This document shows positions 13,401 through 25,400 of a DNA stretch of 64,000 nucleotides, piece by piece (within the stretch, counting starts at the first letter, position 1; every line of letters begins with the position of its first letter). The DNA comes from Semisulcospira habei (taxonomy: Eukaryota; Mollusca; Gastropoda; Semisulcospiridae). Both the position numbers and the translations under genes were made by a program. The stretch spans positions 162,784,347-162,848,346 of the forward strand of contig BTPG01000007.1 in NCBI GenBank assembly GCA_036245525.1, in the 5' to 3' direction. The notes under the pieces were generated by a model, which worked only from the letters and a program-made list of their open reading frames with translations, had not been told where the DNA came from and ran no database searches.

Positions 13401-16400
13401 CTTCTCCCTTGGATTCTTGGATTTCTTTGTGGTGCTTTGTGCTTCCTCTCGGACTTAAGGGTGTAGCGGTTTAGCCACGTGTGCCTTTCAATTTTCACGT
13501 GGTGACTTGTGTTTCCGTGCAGGCTACACGTGGTTGGTGTGGCGGATTACTGGTCCTCCCTGGGTCTGTCTTTTCTCCTCGCTTGTCTTCCGTCACTTGA
13601 GGATATGGCCAGGTAAGGTCTCGGGGCATGCTTCGGCCGCTCAGGTTGCTGACTGGTCAACGCATTACTCGGATAAAGGCTGGTTCATTTGCAGCCGATT
13701 TTTGTGACACCGGTCGTGAGTTTCGCCCACGTGGCCCTTTGTTCTTGGGGCCACGTGCTGTTTTCTTTCATGCGTTTTGTTTTCTGTTACAGCGCAAAAC
13801 TCGGTACTTGCCCTAGGTGTAAAGGGTTCCAGTGGCCCTCGGACTCTCACACCTTGTGCCTCCCTTGCTCAGGCAGTTCTTCTGCACATCCGTGCGAGAG
13901 ATTTTCTTTGTGGAAGGAAGAACGGTGGTCCCAGTTGTCGAAGTTTTTCCCAGCGTAACCGGTCTTCTCTCCCCAGGGAACTCCCTCAACTGGCTTCCTC
14001 CTCGCCCCTTCGGCGGGCAACTTCTGATATGGTGGGTCTTTCTTCTCCACACGCACGGCTTGCCGCGGTTTCGTTGCCCCCACGTCTGTGCCCCTTCCTC
14101 ACCGAGCCGCGGAAGCTTTAAACAGCGCTCGGTGTGCCCTGACTACCGGCCGTCAGTACGTTCTAAGGTACGCTTGCTTAGACGCTCTCGTTCAGCCTCG
14201 GTGTCTCGCTCCCCATGGCCTCATTTGGCGACCCGAGACCCCTCGCTCTCGGCCTGTTTCAAGACAGAGCAGATACTAGAGTTCAGCAGGACCCACTCTG
14301 GCTACGGCACAAGTTTCAGCGGGACCCACTCTGGCTACGGCACAAGTCGGCTCCCCGTGACCGAGTGGAGCCTGCCGATCTGCAGTCCAGCTACAGCGCG
14401 GTGCCGCCGCCAGCGATCAGCGACAGGACCCAGCTGTGCTATAGCACAGACCTTCTTTCTCGTACGTACGGCGCTCCTCCGCGCTACAGTGCGGTGCCAC
14501 CGCCAGCATCATGCGACGGGACACAGCTGTGCTACGGCACAGACCTTCTTCCACGTACGTTCAGCGCTTCTCCGTGCTACAGCGCGGTGCCGCCGCCAGC
14601 CACCTGCCACAAGACCCAGCGGTGCTACAGTGCCAGCTTTCTTCCCATGACATGCGGCGCTCCCCCCGCGCTATGGCGCGGCGTCACCAGCGGGACTTTC
14701 ATGGTCTTTGGAACAGGTCAGTGCTCCCGATTCAGCGCCCTTCAGGGCTCCTCCTTCAGGTCTCTGACCCTGTTAGTGTCGTCTGCCTCGAGGATCCCGA
14801 CGACTTCCTTAGCCTCCTCCCGGTGGGCTTGACTTCTGCTGCTCTCCCCTCGCCCGATCCGACCCGCTTGAGCCCTTCCGTGTCCCTGGATTCCCGGTTC
14901 CGTGGGTGCGTTCGGTCTCACTCTTCCTCGCGGGGCCTTTACCCTGCGGACACATGCTGGCCGGCGGGCATCGACTTCCTCTTCTGACGGGACTGTTTGC
15001 GGGACACTCTCAGTCGTTGCCTACCCGCTTCCTCCAGTAGACCCAGCCGCGGAGATGTTGTGTGGAGGCCGACGAGCCCTTCAGCATAGCACCCCCTGCG
15101 AGCTCAACAACACGGTGACCCTGGTCCACATTTCCCTCGCCTGCACCAGGTTCTTGGGGCTAACGACGCAAGCCGTGCTCTTCTCGAGGAGTCCCTGGAG
15201 CGCCTGGATGCGGATGCCCGGAGTGATTGCCTAGCCTTGGCGGCCTTGGGCCTGCCGCCCGGTTTTCTGCGCGTCCCCTTCGCCCGCACCTCGGCCGCGA
15301 CTGTGACCTCGTGCACCGGATCCCTGGCTGGTTTTTGCCTTCTCCTACATGTGCCCTTCCTGCCGTCTTCCTGGTCGGTGGTGCTCCTTCTTTGACCTTT
15401 AGCGCCTCGTTGGGCTTCCTGGATTGTTTTCTTAAGTGCTTACCTTCGCGCCAGTGTGAGGATGGGATCCTTCTTCCCGTCACTCCGTTCGGCTGGCGCA
15501 CTCGCTGGGCCGCCTTCTCCTCAGCCACGCCTGGACCCTGCCCTTGTCCCCCCCCCCCCTCCCGCCCCCCCCCCCCCCCCCCCCCCCCCCCCCGCTCTTT
15601 ATGCGAGGCTGAGGGTTTAGTACGGTACTGGCCCCGGCGGACATTCCTTCTCCCAGGCCCTGAGCGGATTGCGTCTCGCGGGTGGACGTTGCCTGAGAGG
15701 GTGTGGGCTCGCCCTCTCCGCAGGAGTTTTCGCGCTTGTGGCAGTGGAGCCTTCCGGTGGCCGGCGGACCTTCATCGGCGTTGGTCGCGCGCGCGCGTGT
15801 TTTCGTGAGCCCCGCAGTGGCCAGCCTGGCAGACGGTCGGCTTCCTTCTGACACTTATTCCCGCGTCTGGTGTCAGCTCGCTGCGCGCACCCTCAGTGGT
15901 TTTGGCTTCTTCTCCAGTACAGCGTCTGGAGTCAGCGGGCTGCATGTGCTCGCAGTGGACCCGGCCTGTGCTTCACAGGGTTGATGGATGGCCGCCGGAA
16001 TCAGCCAATGGCCGTACCACGTGGAAGACACCGTTTCTCGTCTGGTCACCGAAGTTAAGCAACGTCGGGCTCGGTTAGTACTTGGATGGGTGACCGCCTG
16101 GGCTCTCGAAGTGCTGTTGGAAAGAATATGGCATGTACTCTCTGTGTGCCCGGCCTGTGCTCCAACACAGGGCCGATGGACGACGGCCGGATTCAGCATG
16201 CGGCATATACTCCTCGTGGACCCGGCCTGTGCTTTAGCACAGGGCTGATGGACGACAGCCGCAGGTGGCAAGCGACGTGAGCTCTCAGTGTACTCGGCCT
16301 GTGCTTCAGCACAGGGCGGATGGATGACCGCCGGAATCAGCATGCGGTATGTGCTCCTTGTGACTCTGACCTGTGCTTCAGCACAGGGCGGATGGATGAC

Positions 16401-19400
16401 CGCCGGAATCAGCATGCGGTATGTGCTCCTTGTGACTCTGACCTGTGCTTCAGCACAGGACTGATGGACGACAGCCGCAGACGGCGCGTGGTATGCGCTC
16501 TCAGTGTACCCGGCCTGTGTTTCAGCACAGGGCCGATGGATGACAGCCGCGGGTGGTGCGTGGCATGCGCTCTCAGTGTACTCGGCCTCTGCTTCAGCAC
16601 AGGGCCGATGGATGACTGCCGGAGTCAGCATGCGGTATGTGCTCCTCATGAACCCGGCCTGTGCTTCAGCACAGGGCTGATGGATGACGGCGCGCCTGTG
16701 CTTCAGCACAGGTCTGATGGATGACGGCGCGCGGTATGTGCTCTCAGTGTACCCAGCCTGTGCTTCAACACAGGGCCGATGGACGATAGCCGTGGGTGGT
16801 GCGTGGCATGCGCTCTGAGTGTACTCGGCTTGTGCTTCAGCACAGGGCCGATGGACGGCCGCCGGAATCTGTATGCGGCATGGGCTCTCCGTGGACCCAA
16901 CCTGTGCTTCAGCACAGGGCTGATGATGGCCGCCGGAATCAGCATGCGGCGTGCGCTCTTTGGGGACCCGGCCTGTGCTTCAGTACAGGGCCGATGGACG
17001 GCAGCCGCAGTCGGCGCGTGGCAGACTATCTGTGTTCCCGGTCTGTGCTACAGCACAGGGCCGATGGACGACCGCCGGACCCGGCAGGTGGCATGTGTTC
17101 TCCGTGGACTCGGTCTGTGCTTCAGCACAGGGCCGATGGTCGGCAGTCGCAGTCGGCGCGTGACATGCACTCTCACGGTTCCCGGCCTGTGCTTCAGCAC
17201 AGGTCCGAGGACCGGCCGCCGGAATCAGCATGCGGTTGCGCTCGCTGTGGACCTGACCTGTGCTATTGTGGCGGCTGTTGGGTGGCGGGCCAATTTCACC
17301 TTTGCCCACTTCTACCTCCGGGACCTCACGAGCCAGCGGGACAATCTGGCCTTGGTGGGGGACATCGCTGCAACGCAACACTCCCTCCCGGCGCCGTAAG
17401 GTACGCTTAGCCGAAATTGTCGGGAGGTTGCTGCTGTTCGCGACCGTTAAGCACGAGCGATGACGGGACCTAGCGGGCGCACGCCTTTACCACAGCTGAC
17501 ACTTAGTTCGCTCCTAGCTGCCAGAGAGATAAGGTGCGGCGAGGTCTAATTCCCCTCTCGCACGCTCATTCTATTTATATCGCACTTGCAATTGCCCGTT
17601 ACACGGCGTGTCGGGTGCTCTGCGCTATAACAACTACCTACACGTTTGTATTCATAACACATCTCTGCCTAAAGTGACTGTTGTGAAAGCAACATCGTTC
17701 AAAAGTTGAAATTCTCACCTACACACCCATACCAAACATGACAACATTATGACTTACACTTGTGTAGCAGATTATGGTGAAAATAAAGAGAACGAGAATT
17801 TGTTGATGTACGATGTCGGTGTTTGTTGTGAAATTGACAAAGTTCCCACAGCCATAACACAAAAACGTAACTTTTCCCAATGAAACACACTTGCATGCAT
17901 AAGGGTCAGCATACCTACAGTAAGTATCATTTACCGGATTTTCGCTACACGCTGGGGGACGGAAGCAGGAGGGTTGTTAATGAGGTCACTGACAAGTGTC
18001 GACAGACAAGTACCAAGCGCCTGCCTTTGTACACTCCCGGCCGAATCGGGGAAAGTGAGGGCTTAGTTACACGGATGCTATTGAGGAGATAGTCACTTTT
18101 CTTTCTCGGGAAATAGTGTAACACTAACAGTGAACCTTGTACGTGTACTTGTGATTTAACTTTTGATCATGATGGAGTCTGATGAAACGCATACAGTCTG
18201 TGTACACACAGGTGTGTTCCATGCACTGCGATTAAATACATAGTGCAGAATAGGTGGCGGGAGATCACAACAACAAAAAAAAAAACGGTGATAAAAAGTC
18301 ATATCTTTGTATCAAATATGAACACTTAATCCACAAGTGTTATTGAATTAATATCCAGGAAGACAAAGACGTGATGCACTCCAAAACAATGTGTAGGAGT
18401 TGCTATAGTCGGATGAAACGGATAGACTCTGAAGCACGCGTGTCTGCGGAGACAACGCAAAATGCGGCGTCTGATATTGCCTCATCACAACACATTTGGA
18501 CCATGTTCGATTCAAATACGAGTGTTGAAGAATGTGTCGCGTGTGTTCATTTCATGCAGCTAGGTAAAGGAGGACGACCAGCGAAGGGTGCACATGGGAA
18601 GAAATGACTGTTTCGATCTGTGGACAAAACAAAATTCTCGTATAACGCTGTTTACACGGAGTCGGTCTTGTGTATCTGTGAACAGAAACTCAGTATTGTT
18701 CTTGTGTCTAGTGTGTCGGCAAATGTGCTAAACTGCAAGGCCGTATATTTAAAAACACTGTTGAATACTGTGTCCTGTGATGGACTAATCGGATTTTAGT
18801 ACACGGAGGGCATTAGCAGTCTGTGGAGTACCGGGACTACGGGCGGGAAATGCCAGAACGCGACCTGTCAGTGACCTCATTAACCACCCTCCTGCTTCCG
18901 TCCCCCAGCGCGTAGCGAAAATCCGGTAAGTGATACTTACTGTAGGCATGCTAACCCTTATGCATGCAAGTGTGTTTCACTGGGAAAAGTTACGTCTTCG
19001 TGTTATAGCTGTGGGAACTTTGTCAATTTTACAACAAACACCGACATCGTACATCAACAAATTCTCGTTCTCTTTATTTTCACCATAATCTGCTACACAA
19101 GTGTAAGTCATAATGTTGTCATGTTTGGTATCGGTGTTTAGGTGAGAATTTCAACTTTTGAACGATGTTACTTTCACAACAGTCACTTTAGGCTGAGATG
19201 TGTTATGAATACAAACGTGTAGGTAGTTGTTATAGCGCAGAGCGCCGGACACGCTGTGTAGGACACAGTTGTAAGTGCGATATAAATAGAATGAGCGCGC
19301 GAGAGGGGAATTTGACCTCGCCGCGCCTTATCTCTCTGGCAGCCTGAAGCGAAAGTGCTACGCGCAAGCACTGGCTGGTAAAGCCGTGGGCGGCACCCTC

Positions 19401-22400
19401 CTCCTTTTCGCTATTCTTCCATACAGTAATGCCATTGGTAATGTATTTTGAGGAAACAAATGTATTTTCTCTAAAATGTATTTTGTTTCCTCAAAAACAT
19501 TACCGATGCCATTACTACAATGGAACAACCTATAGCTAGCGTAATTTTAGCCCCAAAACTTATGATGTGTACCTTTAGGGCCAGGGGAGGCCACCAGGGG
19601 TGCCATGACCTGGTACCCGGGTAGCCTCCCTTCCCACCTGTTACGGGTAACAGCCCGAGCAGCCAAGCCAAACCAGTTCTTTCCTTTAGCTTGCAGCGTA
19701 TAGACGTGTTACTTAGCCCTCTGCTGTGCGGCTGTGTATGGTTCAAGCTGAACTTGTATCTTCGTCGGTGGAATTTGTTCCTGGCCTGTGCTTTCGCCTT
19801 GCCTTGGAACTTTTCTGGCCTTGTGTGTACCGACGGCTGTGTATGGTTCAAGCCAGCTGAACTTGTATCTTCGTCAGTGGAATTCGTTCCCGGCCTGTGC
19901 TTTCGCCTTGCCTTGGAACTTTTCTGGCCTTGTGTGCACCGACGGCTGTGTATGGTTCAAGAGTACTTGGACTTTCGACAGTGGATTTCGTTCCCGGCCT
20001 GTGCTGTCGCCTAGCCTTGGAACTTTTCTGGCCTTGTTTGTACCGACGGCTGTATATGGTTCAGGAATACTTGGACTTTCGACAGTGGTTTCGTTCCCGG
20101 CCTGTGCTGTCGTCTTGCCTTGGAACCTTTCTGCCCATGTTGTAGCGTAGGGTCGTGTTCTTAGACCTCTACTGTGCTGCTTACGGCTGTGTATGGTTCT
20201 TGGAGCCCTTCGACTTTTCGATGGCGTGACTTCGTTCCCGGCTTGCGCGTCGCCTTCTGTGACTTTTAGGAAGTCTGTGTCTCTGGTGCTTCTGTGCGTC
20301 TCTGCCGGAAGATAGATCCCCGGGCCGTGGGGCCTGCCTTCGTCCCTCGTGGAAGCGCGGTCCTGCACCGGTTCTGGCGTTTAGAGACTTCGGCTTGTGC
20401 GGTGCCTCACGGAGCCTTCGACCTGGCGTCCGTTGTGCTCCTGCTTCAGTTTCGCCGGTCAAGTTCGCCGTTGCATGGACGGGACCTTCGTCGAGGACCC
20501 AGCCTTCCTCTTCCTGGATGCTTCTGGGCCTCTGCCGCGTGGGCGTTTCTTCTTCGTCTTCTTCTTCTGCTTCGGCTACAGGTGCTACCTTCCCCTGCCC
20601 CTTGCGAGATGTCCAGGTAAGGTCTCGATGTTTTTGCCAGCACCGCGCCTCTGACAGCGTGCGCCGGCATCATTTGCTATATCGTTGCTTGTTATTAAGG
20701 AAGCGATATTGCTCAGAACAGGATAGTGGGGAAGGGTGGAGAGTGTGTGCGGTTTTCGTTTCGAGAAACGTGGCCTTCTGCTATGACCAGTCGCTTCGTT
20801 GTTTCACTCTATGTTGCAGTGGTCAAGTCCGCACCTGCACACGATGTGGCGACTTGCAGTGGCCGAGTTACAAGCATGTGATCTACCTCCCTGGCGCTGG
20901 TTACGCTTCGGGACACTCCCGTGATGTCTGCGCTCTGGGTGGAGGACCTTGGGACACCCAGCTGCGGAGCCTACGGCGTGACAGATCGCCGCACCGCCCG
21001 CAGCCACAAGCATGCTTCGGCCCCGGATCCAGCAGAAACGCACTTCGCTGCCGTTGGGGGACGGCATACAAGGCTCCCCCCTTGCGCACCCACTCTCTCG
21101 AGTCAGGTCCGCAGCGAGTCCACTCGCCCCGCTCTGCGGAAAAAAAACCCAACTCTCTTCTTGGGGGACGCCTTGATCCCCCCTTGCGCACCAGCTCGCT
21201 CGAGCCAGGTCCGCAGCGAGCTAGCTCGCCCCGCCTTGCGGAACCCAAGCCTCACAAGACCTTCGGCAGCTCTGAACGCCGCTTCTCTCCGACGCCGGCG
21301 GCTTATGCGTACAACCCCCGACTTGCGGCCCCAAGTTCGCGACCGCCTGGACTCAGCTCCTCGCCCCTCGCCCGCGTACGCCCCTCGGACTTCGGCATCC
21401 TACTTCGGACCCGCAGTCCTGCGTCTTCGGTCCTCGCCTCCCGCCACTGGCTTTCTTCATTCTCTGCTCGAGAACCAGCTTCGCTCGCTGCTTCACACTT
21501 CGTGGACGTCTCACCCTCCTCGTCGGTCTTCCCCTCGGGCATCGCTGGTTCTTCTTCAAGTGTCTGCCTGGGTCGTCCGTTCTGCTCGCCCTCCGGCCTT
21601 GTCTTTCCCCCTCTCCTTCCCCGGGTCCCTTTCCCCACCTTCCCCGCTTCCCTCCCCTTCGTGCCGTCGACCACGTGCTCCGCCCCCCTTCGCTCGGACG
21701 CTCCGCTCATCGATCTTGTCGCCCGCGCCTTCTCAGCCGCTCGCCCTGGTCTCGCTCCGTCTGGCGGCGGCTCCTGCCTCTCCAGCCCCTCGTGCGTCGG
21801 CCTTCTGCACCACCCGTCGATGTGGTATAGCAGCTCTCAGCTCGCTCTGGCGGATTCCAACTCAGCTCCCTCCTACCGTTCAACCTCCACGCGCGCTCTT
21901 CTACACCCTTGGCCCTGCGTCCAGGACTTCCAGGACGGAGACCCTTCCCTCGCTCGACGCGCTGTGCTTCTGCTGTCTCGTGTCTTTCCCGAGCCTGGCG
22001 CCTTCCCCGTCGCCCGCTTGGACGTGGTTCTCGCCCCTAGAGGTTTGTCCCTGCCACGTCCCGAGGTTCAAGGGTTCGTGTCGTCTTCTCCGCCCCTGCA
22101 GCAGGTTTCAGGCTCCGACGCGGTTCTTTCTGTCACCATCGTTCGCTGGCTGGCGAACTGGACAGCGCCTTCAGCGCAGCTGAATGCCGGACACTCGCAG
22201 GCCTTGCTTCTGCCCTCCCCGCAGTGGATCCTGCCGCTCCGCAGCAGCTGGTGGAATTCATGCCTCCCGCCGTTGCATCCCCCCCCGTCTCCTCGGACGG
22301 CATTCCTCTTCCGCGGCGCTCGCGCCTGTACTGGATTCCTCGTCTGGGCCAAGCAGCGCTTGTCTTCCTTGTGGAGCTGGCTCTTCTCCTTCTTGCCGCT

Positions 22401-25400
22401 GTTACGGTCCCTCCTCACTCCGGCTGTGGGGAAGAAGTCCCGCCTTCCGGGCGGCGTGTCTACGCTCAGGTCCTCGTTTAGCCGCTGCCGCGCCCTGCTG
22501 TGCTCGTCGTCTGCCCGCATGACCTACGGAAACTGCTACGACAGGCTCCGCTCGGCGATCCCCTCCTCTTCGGTCCTGGCAGTCGATGAAGGATGCGTTG
22601 AGACCTCAGCCCTGCCCGCACCCGCCCTACCGGCATCGCCGCCTCCCCCGCGTGTCCCCGACGCCCACCGCGCCTGCCCCCCCCCCCCCCCCCCCCCCCC
22701 CCACCTGACCTTGCACGGCTTCAGGCGGCGTCCGATCATCGACCTTCAGCTTGGCACGGGTTCTTAGCAGCGACTTCCTTCCCTTGGGGACCGCCTGAGC
22801 CTTCGCGCCGCGGTTCCTCCCTTGGGCCTCTCTGTCAGCCTGGATCTAGCGGACGCCTACACTCCTGTTCCCGTTCATCTGGCTTCGACGGTGGCGTTAC
22901 CGTTCCACACCTTCCCCGTCCCCACAACCTCCACTGGGTTTCACCCGTCTCTTGGTCAACGTCTTCGCCACGGCCGTGCGGACTTCGTCGAGCCCCTCCT
23001 CGTACTACATCGACACTCTGCTCTGGCGCCTCCGGTCTGCACCCTCTCGGGATCTGCAATGGGACGCCTTCCTGGCCTCATCGACTCCCGCGGCCGCGTT
23101 GTCAACTTAGGCAAGTCGGATCTCGCACCGTCCCGCCGCTTCGCTCACCGTGGTCGGAGTCCTTTCAGACCTCGTCGGGTGTGGCTCCCGGAGCTGAGGA
23201 TCCAGAAGTTGGCTTCCTGGCTCGTCTTGGTGCGCAGGAGGAGACGGTCTCTGCCAGACTGGTTGCAGCCCTCAGGCCTGGGGAGCTCCACTGCAGATCC
23301 CCTTCCGCTTGGTAGGCTCGGCTTGCTCCCGCTTCACCTTCTTCTACTCCTTCACTGGCGCCCTCGACCGGAGACATAGAGGCTCCCGTTCCGGTTCCTC
23401 CCTTACTCGTTCCCTCCTCCGCCCCTGGGCGGTCCCTGCCTGGCTTGCACCTGGAGTCCCTCCCCTTCGCCTCCCCCCCGGTTGTCCCTTGCGTCGACGC
23501 CAGCCGTTCCGGCTGGGGTGCACTCCTGCTGCCGACGTGCCACGGCTTCCGGCAGCTGGCCACCGGTCCTTGCGTTCAAGCCTTCAACTGGTTGGAGTTA
23601 CAGGCGATACGGCAGCTCCCCTCGCTTTGGAATTGACTCTCGGACGTCGGGACTTGATCATCGTTCCGACGATTCTGCTGGCATGTCCTACGTACAGAAG
23701 CAGGACGGGACCTGCTCCCCCTCCTCTGCTTTCTTCTTTCCAGTGCCTCCGTTGGGCAAGGATCGCCGCATCTCTCCCCGAGCAAGATACTTCAACGGCC
23801 ACCTGCTTGACCTTGCGGACTCCCTCTCCCGGCATGGTCAGCGTCTCCATGCCAAGTGAGAAGAGAAGAGGAAGAGGCGCTTCGCCCGGACATCTTCCGG
23901 ATGATCTGCGCCTCGTGGGAGACCCCCCCCCCCCCCTTTCGTTCTTCGCGAGACAGGGTGGTACCTTCAGCTCCCCCTCCTCGTCTCACCCGTCCCGAAA
24001 CCCCTAGCCTGGGCGGCCGTTACGCTCCCCCTTCCCTGGGACGGCCCCTGCGCTTCCGCTTACCCTCCCTCAGTCCTTGACCCCAAGGTGCTTCTCTAGC
24101 GCAAGGGATGCTACGCGATCCTGTTGCTGGGGGCGCCATTCTGCTGGACCAGATCCTGCGCCACCGACCTCCCAACCTGGCCAGAGGTCCCTCACTGCGG
24201 CTTCCCTCTCCTCGCACGATGCTCTAGCTACCGCGCCAGGCGCTCTACCTTCCGTGCTCTGAGAGACTCCTGCTTCACGCTTGGAGATTGGATGGCAAGC
24301 CTTCGCCGCTGGAGTTCTCGAGTGAGGCAGTGACAGCTATTGCTTCAGGCCGTGGACCCTTGACCCTGCGTGTCTACGAGGGAAGGTGGAGAGTACTTGG
24401 AGCCTGGTGCCACCTCCGTCGCCTCTCCATCACTGATCTGAATTCCCCACCGCTGGCTGAGTTCCTTGTGGCTTTCGCCGAACAGCACTTGGCACCGATC
24501 ACCTCAGGGGCTACCTCGCTATGATCGCCGACACTTACCGGCACCCAGGCCGAGCGGAACCTGACAGTGTAGGACCTCGCTGACCTTGTGGCCCACTTCG
24601 GCACACAGCGACCTGCCCTTCACTCCCTGATCCCGTGCTGGGGCTTACCCTGGGTACTCTTCTGGATAAACGCTAGCGTTTCGAGCCGCTTTTCTAGCAT
24701 GCCTGGCCGACGCTACACGAAGACTTGCTTCTGCTCGCCGAAGCCACAGCCTCCAGAATGAGTGAGCTGCCCGCGCCTTCCGCGCCCCCGCCTGCCTGTA
24801 GTGCAGGTCGGATGACCCCGTGCAGCTACTACGGACCCGGCCTTTGGGGCCCTGAACCAGTCCCCGCTGACAGCCCCACAGGTGATCACTGGCGCCAATC
24901 GACTCCTACAAGGAAGTCGGACAACAGGACCCGGTGAGAGGCTTACGCGTGTACCTACACCGTACCAAGCCGCTCCGCCAGGGACGCACCTGCCTCTTTC
25001 TCTCTGTCCCCAGGTAGACAAGACATCTCAGCCCAGACGATCTTCCTGGCTAGATGGGTGATACGCTCCGCCTACCAGCACCTCTGCCCCGACGCTGCCA
25101 AGCGACTACACTTCCGGGCCCACGAGGTCAGAGCCATGGCTGCTAGCGTCACGTTTGACCGCAACTGCGCTGTCCGAGTCAGTCTGGCTGCCGTAGGCTG
25201 GCGGACCGAGTCGACCTTCACCCGGTTCTACCATCTCAGTACCCTGGTTGGCCAGCTAGACAACCTGGCCCTGGTGGGGGACATCGCGGCAGCGCAACAC
25301 TACCTCCCGGCACCTTCAGTGCCGTTGGTAATCCTTTAGTTAAAATTATTGGGAGCTTGCGCCAGGGAGGACGGGGCTGGCTAGTACAGTCAGTCACTTG

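Noticed and set aside
16004..16120. A functional 5S rRNA gene
   Set aside because: The terminal stem is altered, no T-run terminator follows directly, and it is buried in a transposon array. A captured 5S-derived sequence fits better.
15873..16709. 278-codon frame on the minus strand
   Set aside because: It runs through the 72-bp palindrome array and its residue pattern (PCAEAQA...) simply repeats the array. It is a by-product of the repeat.
20804..24217. Several minus-strand frames opposite DIRS C
   Set aside because: They are antisense shadows of a GC-rich coding strand and contain no domain.
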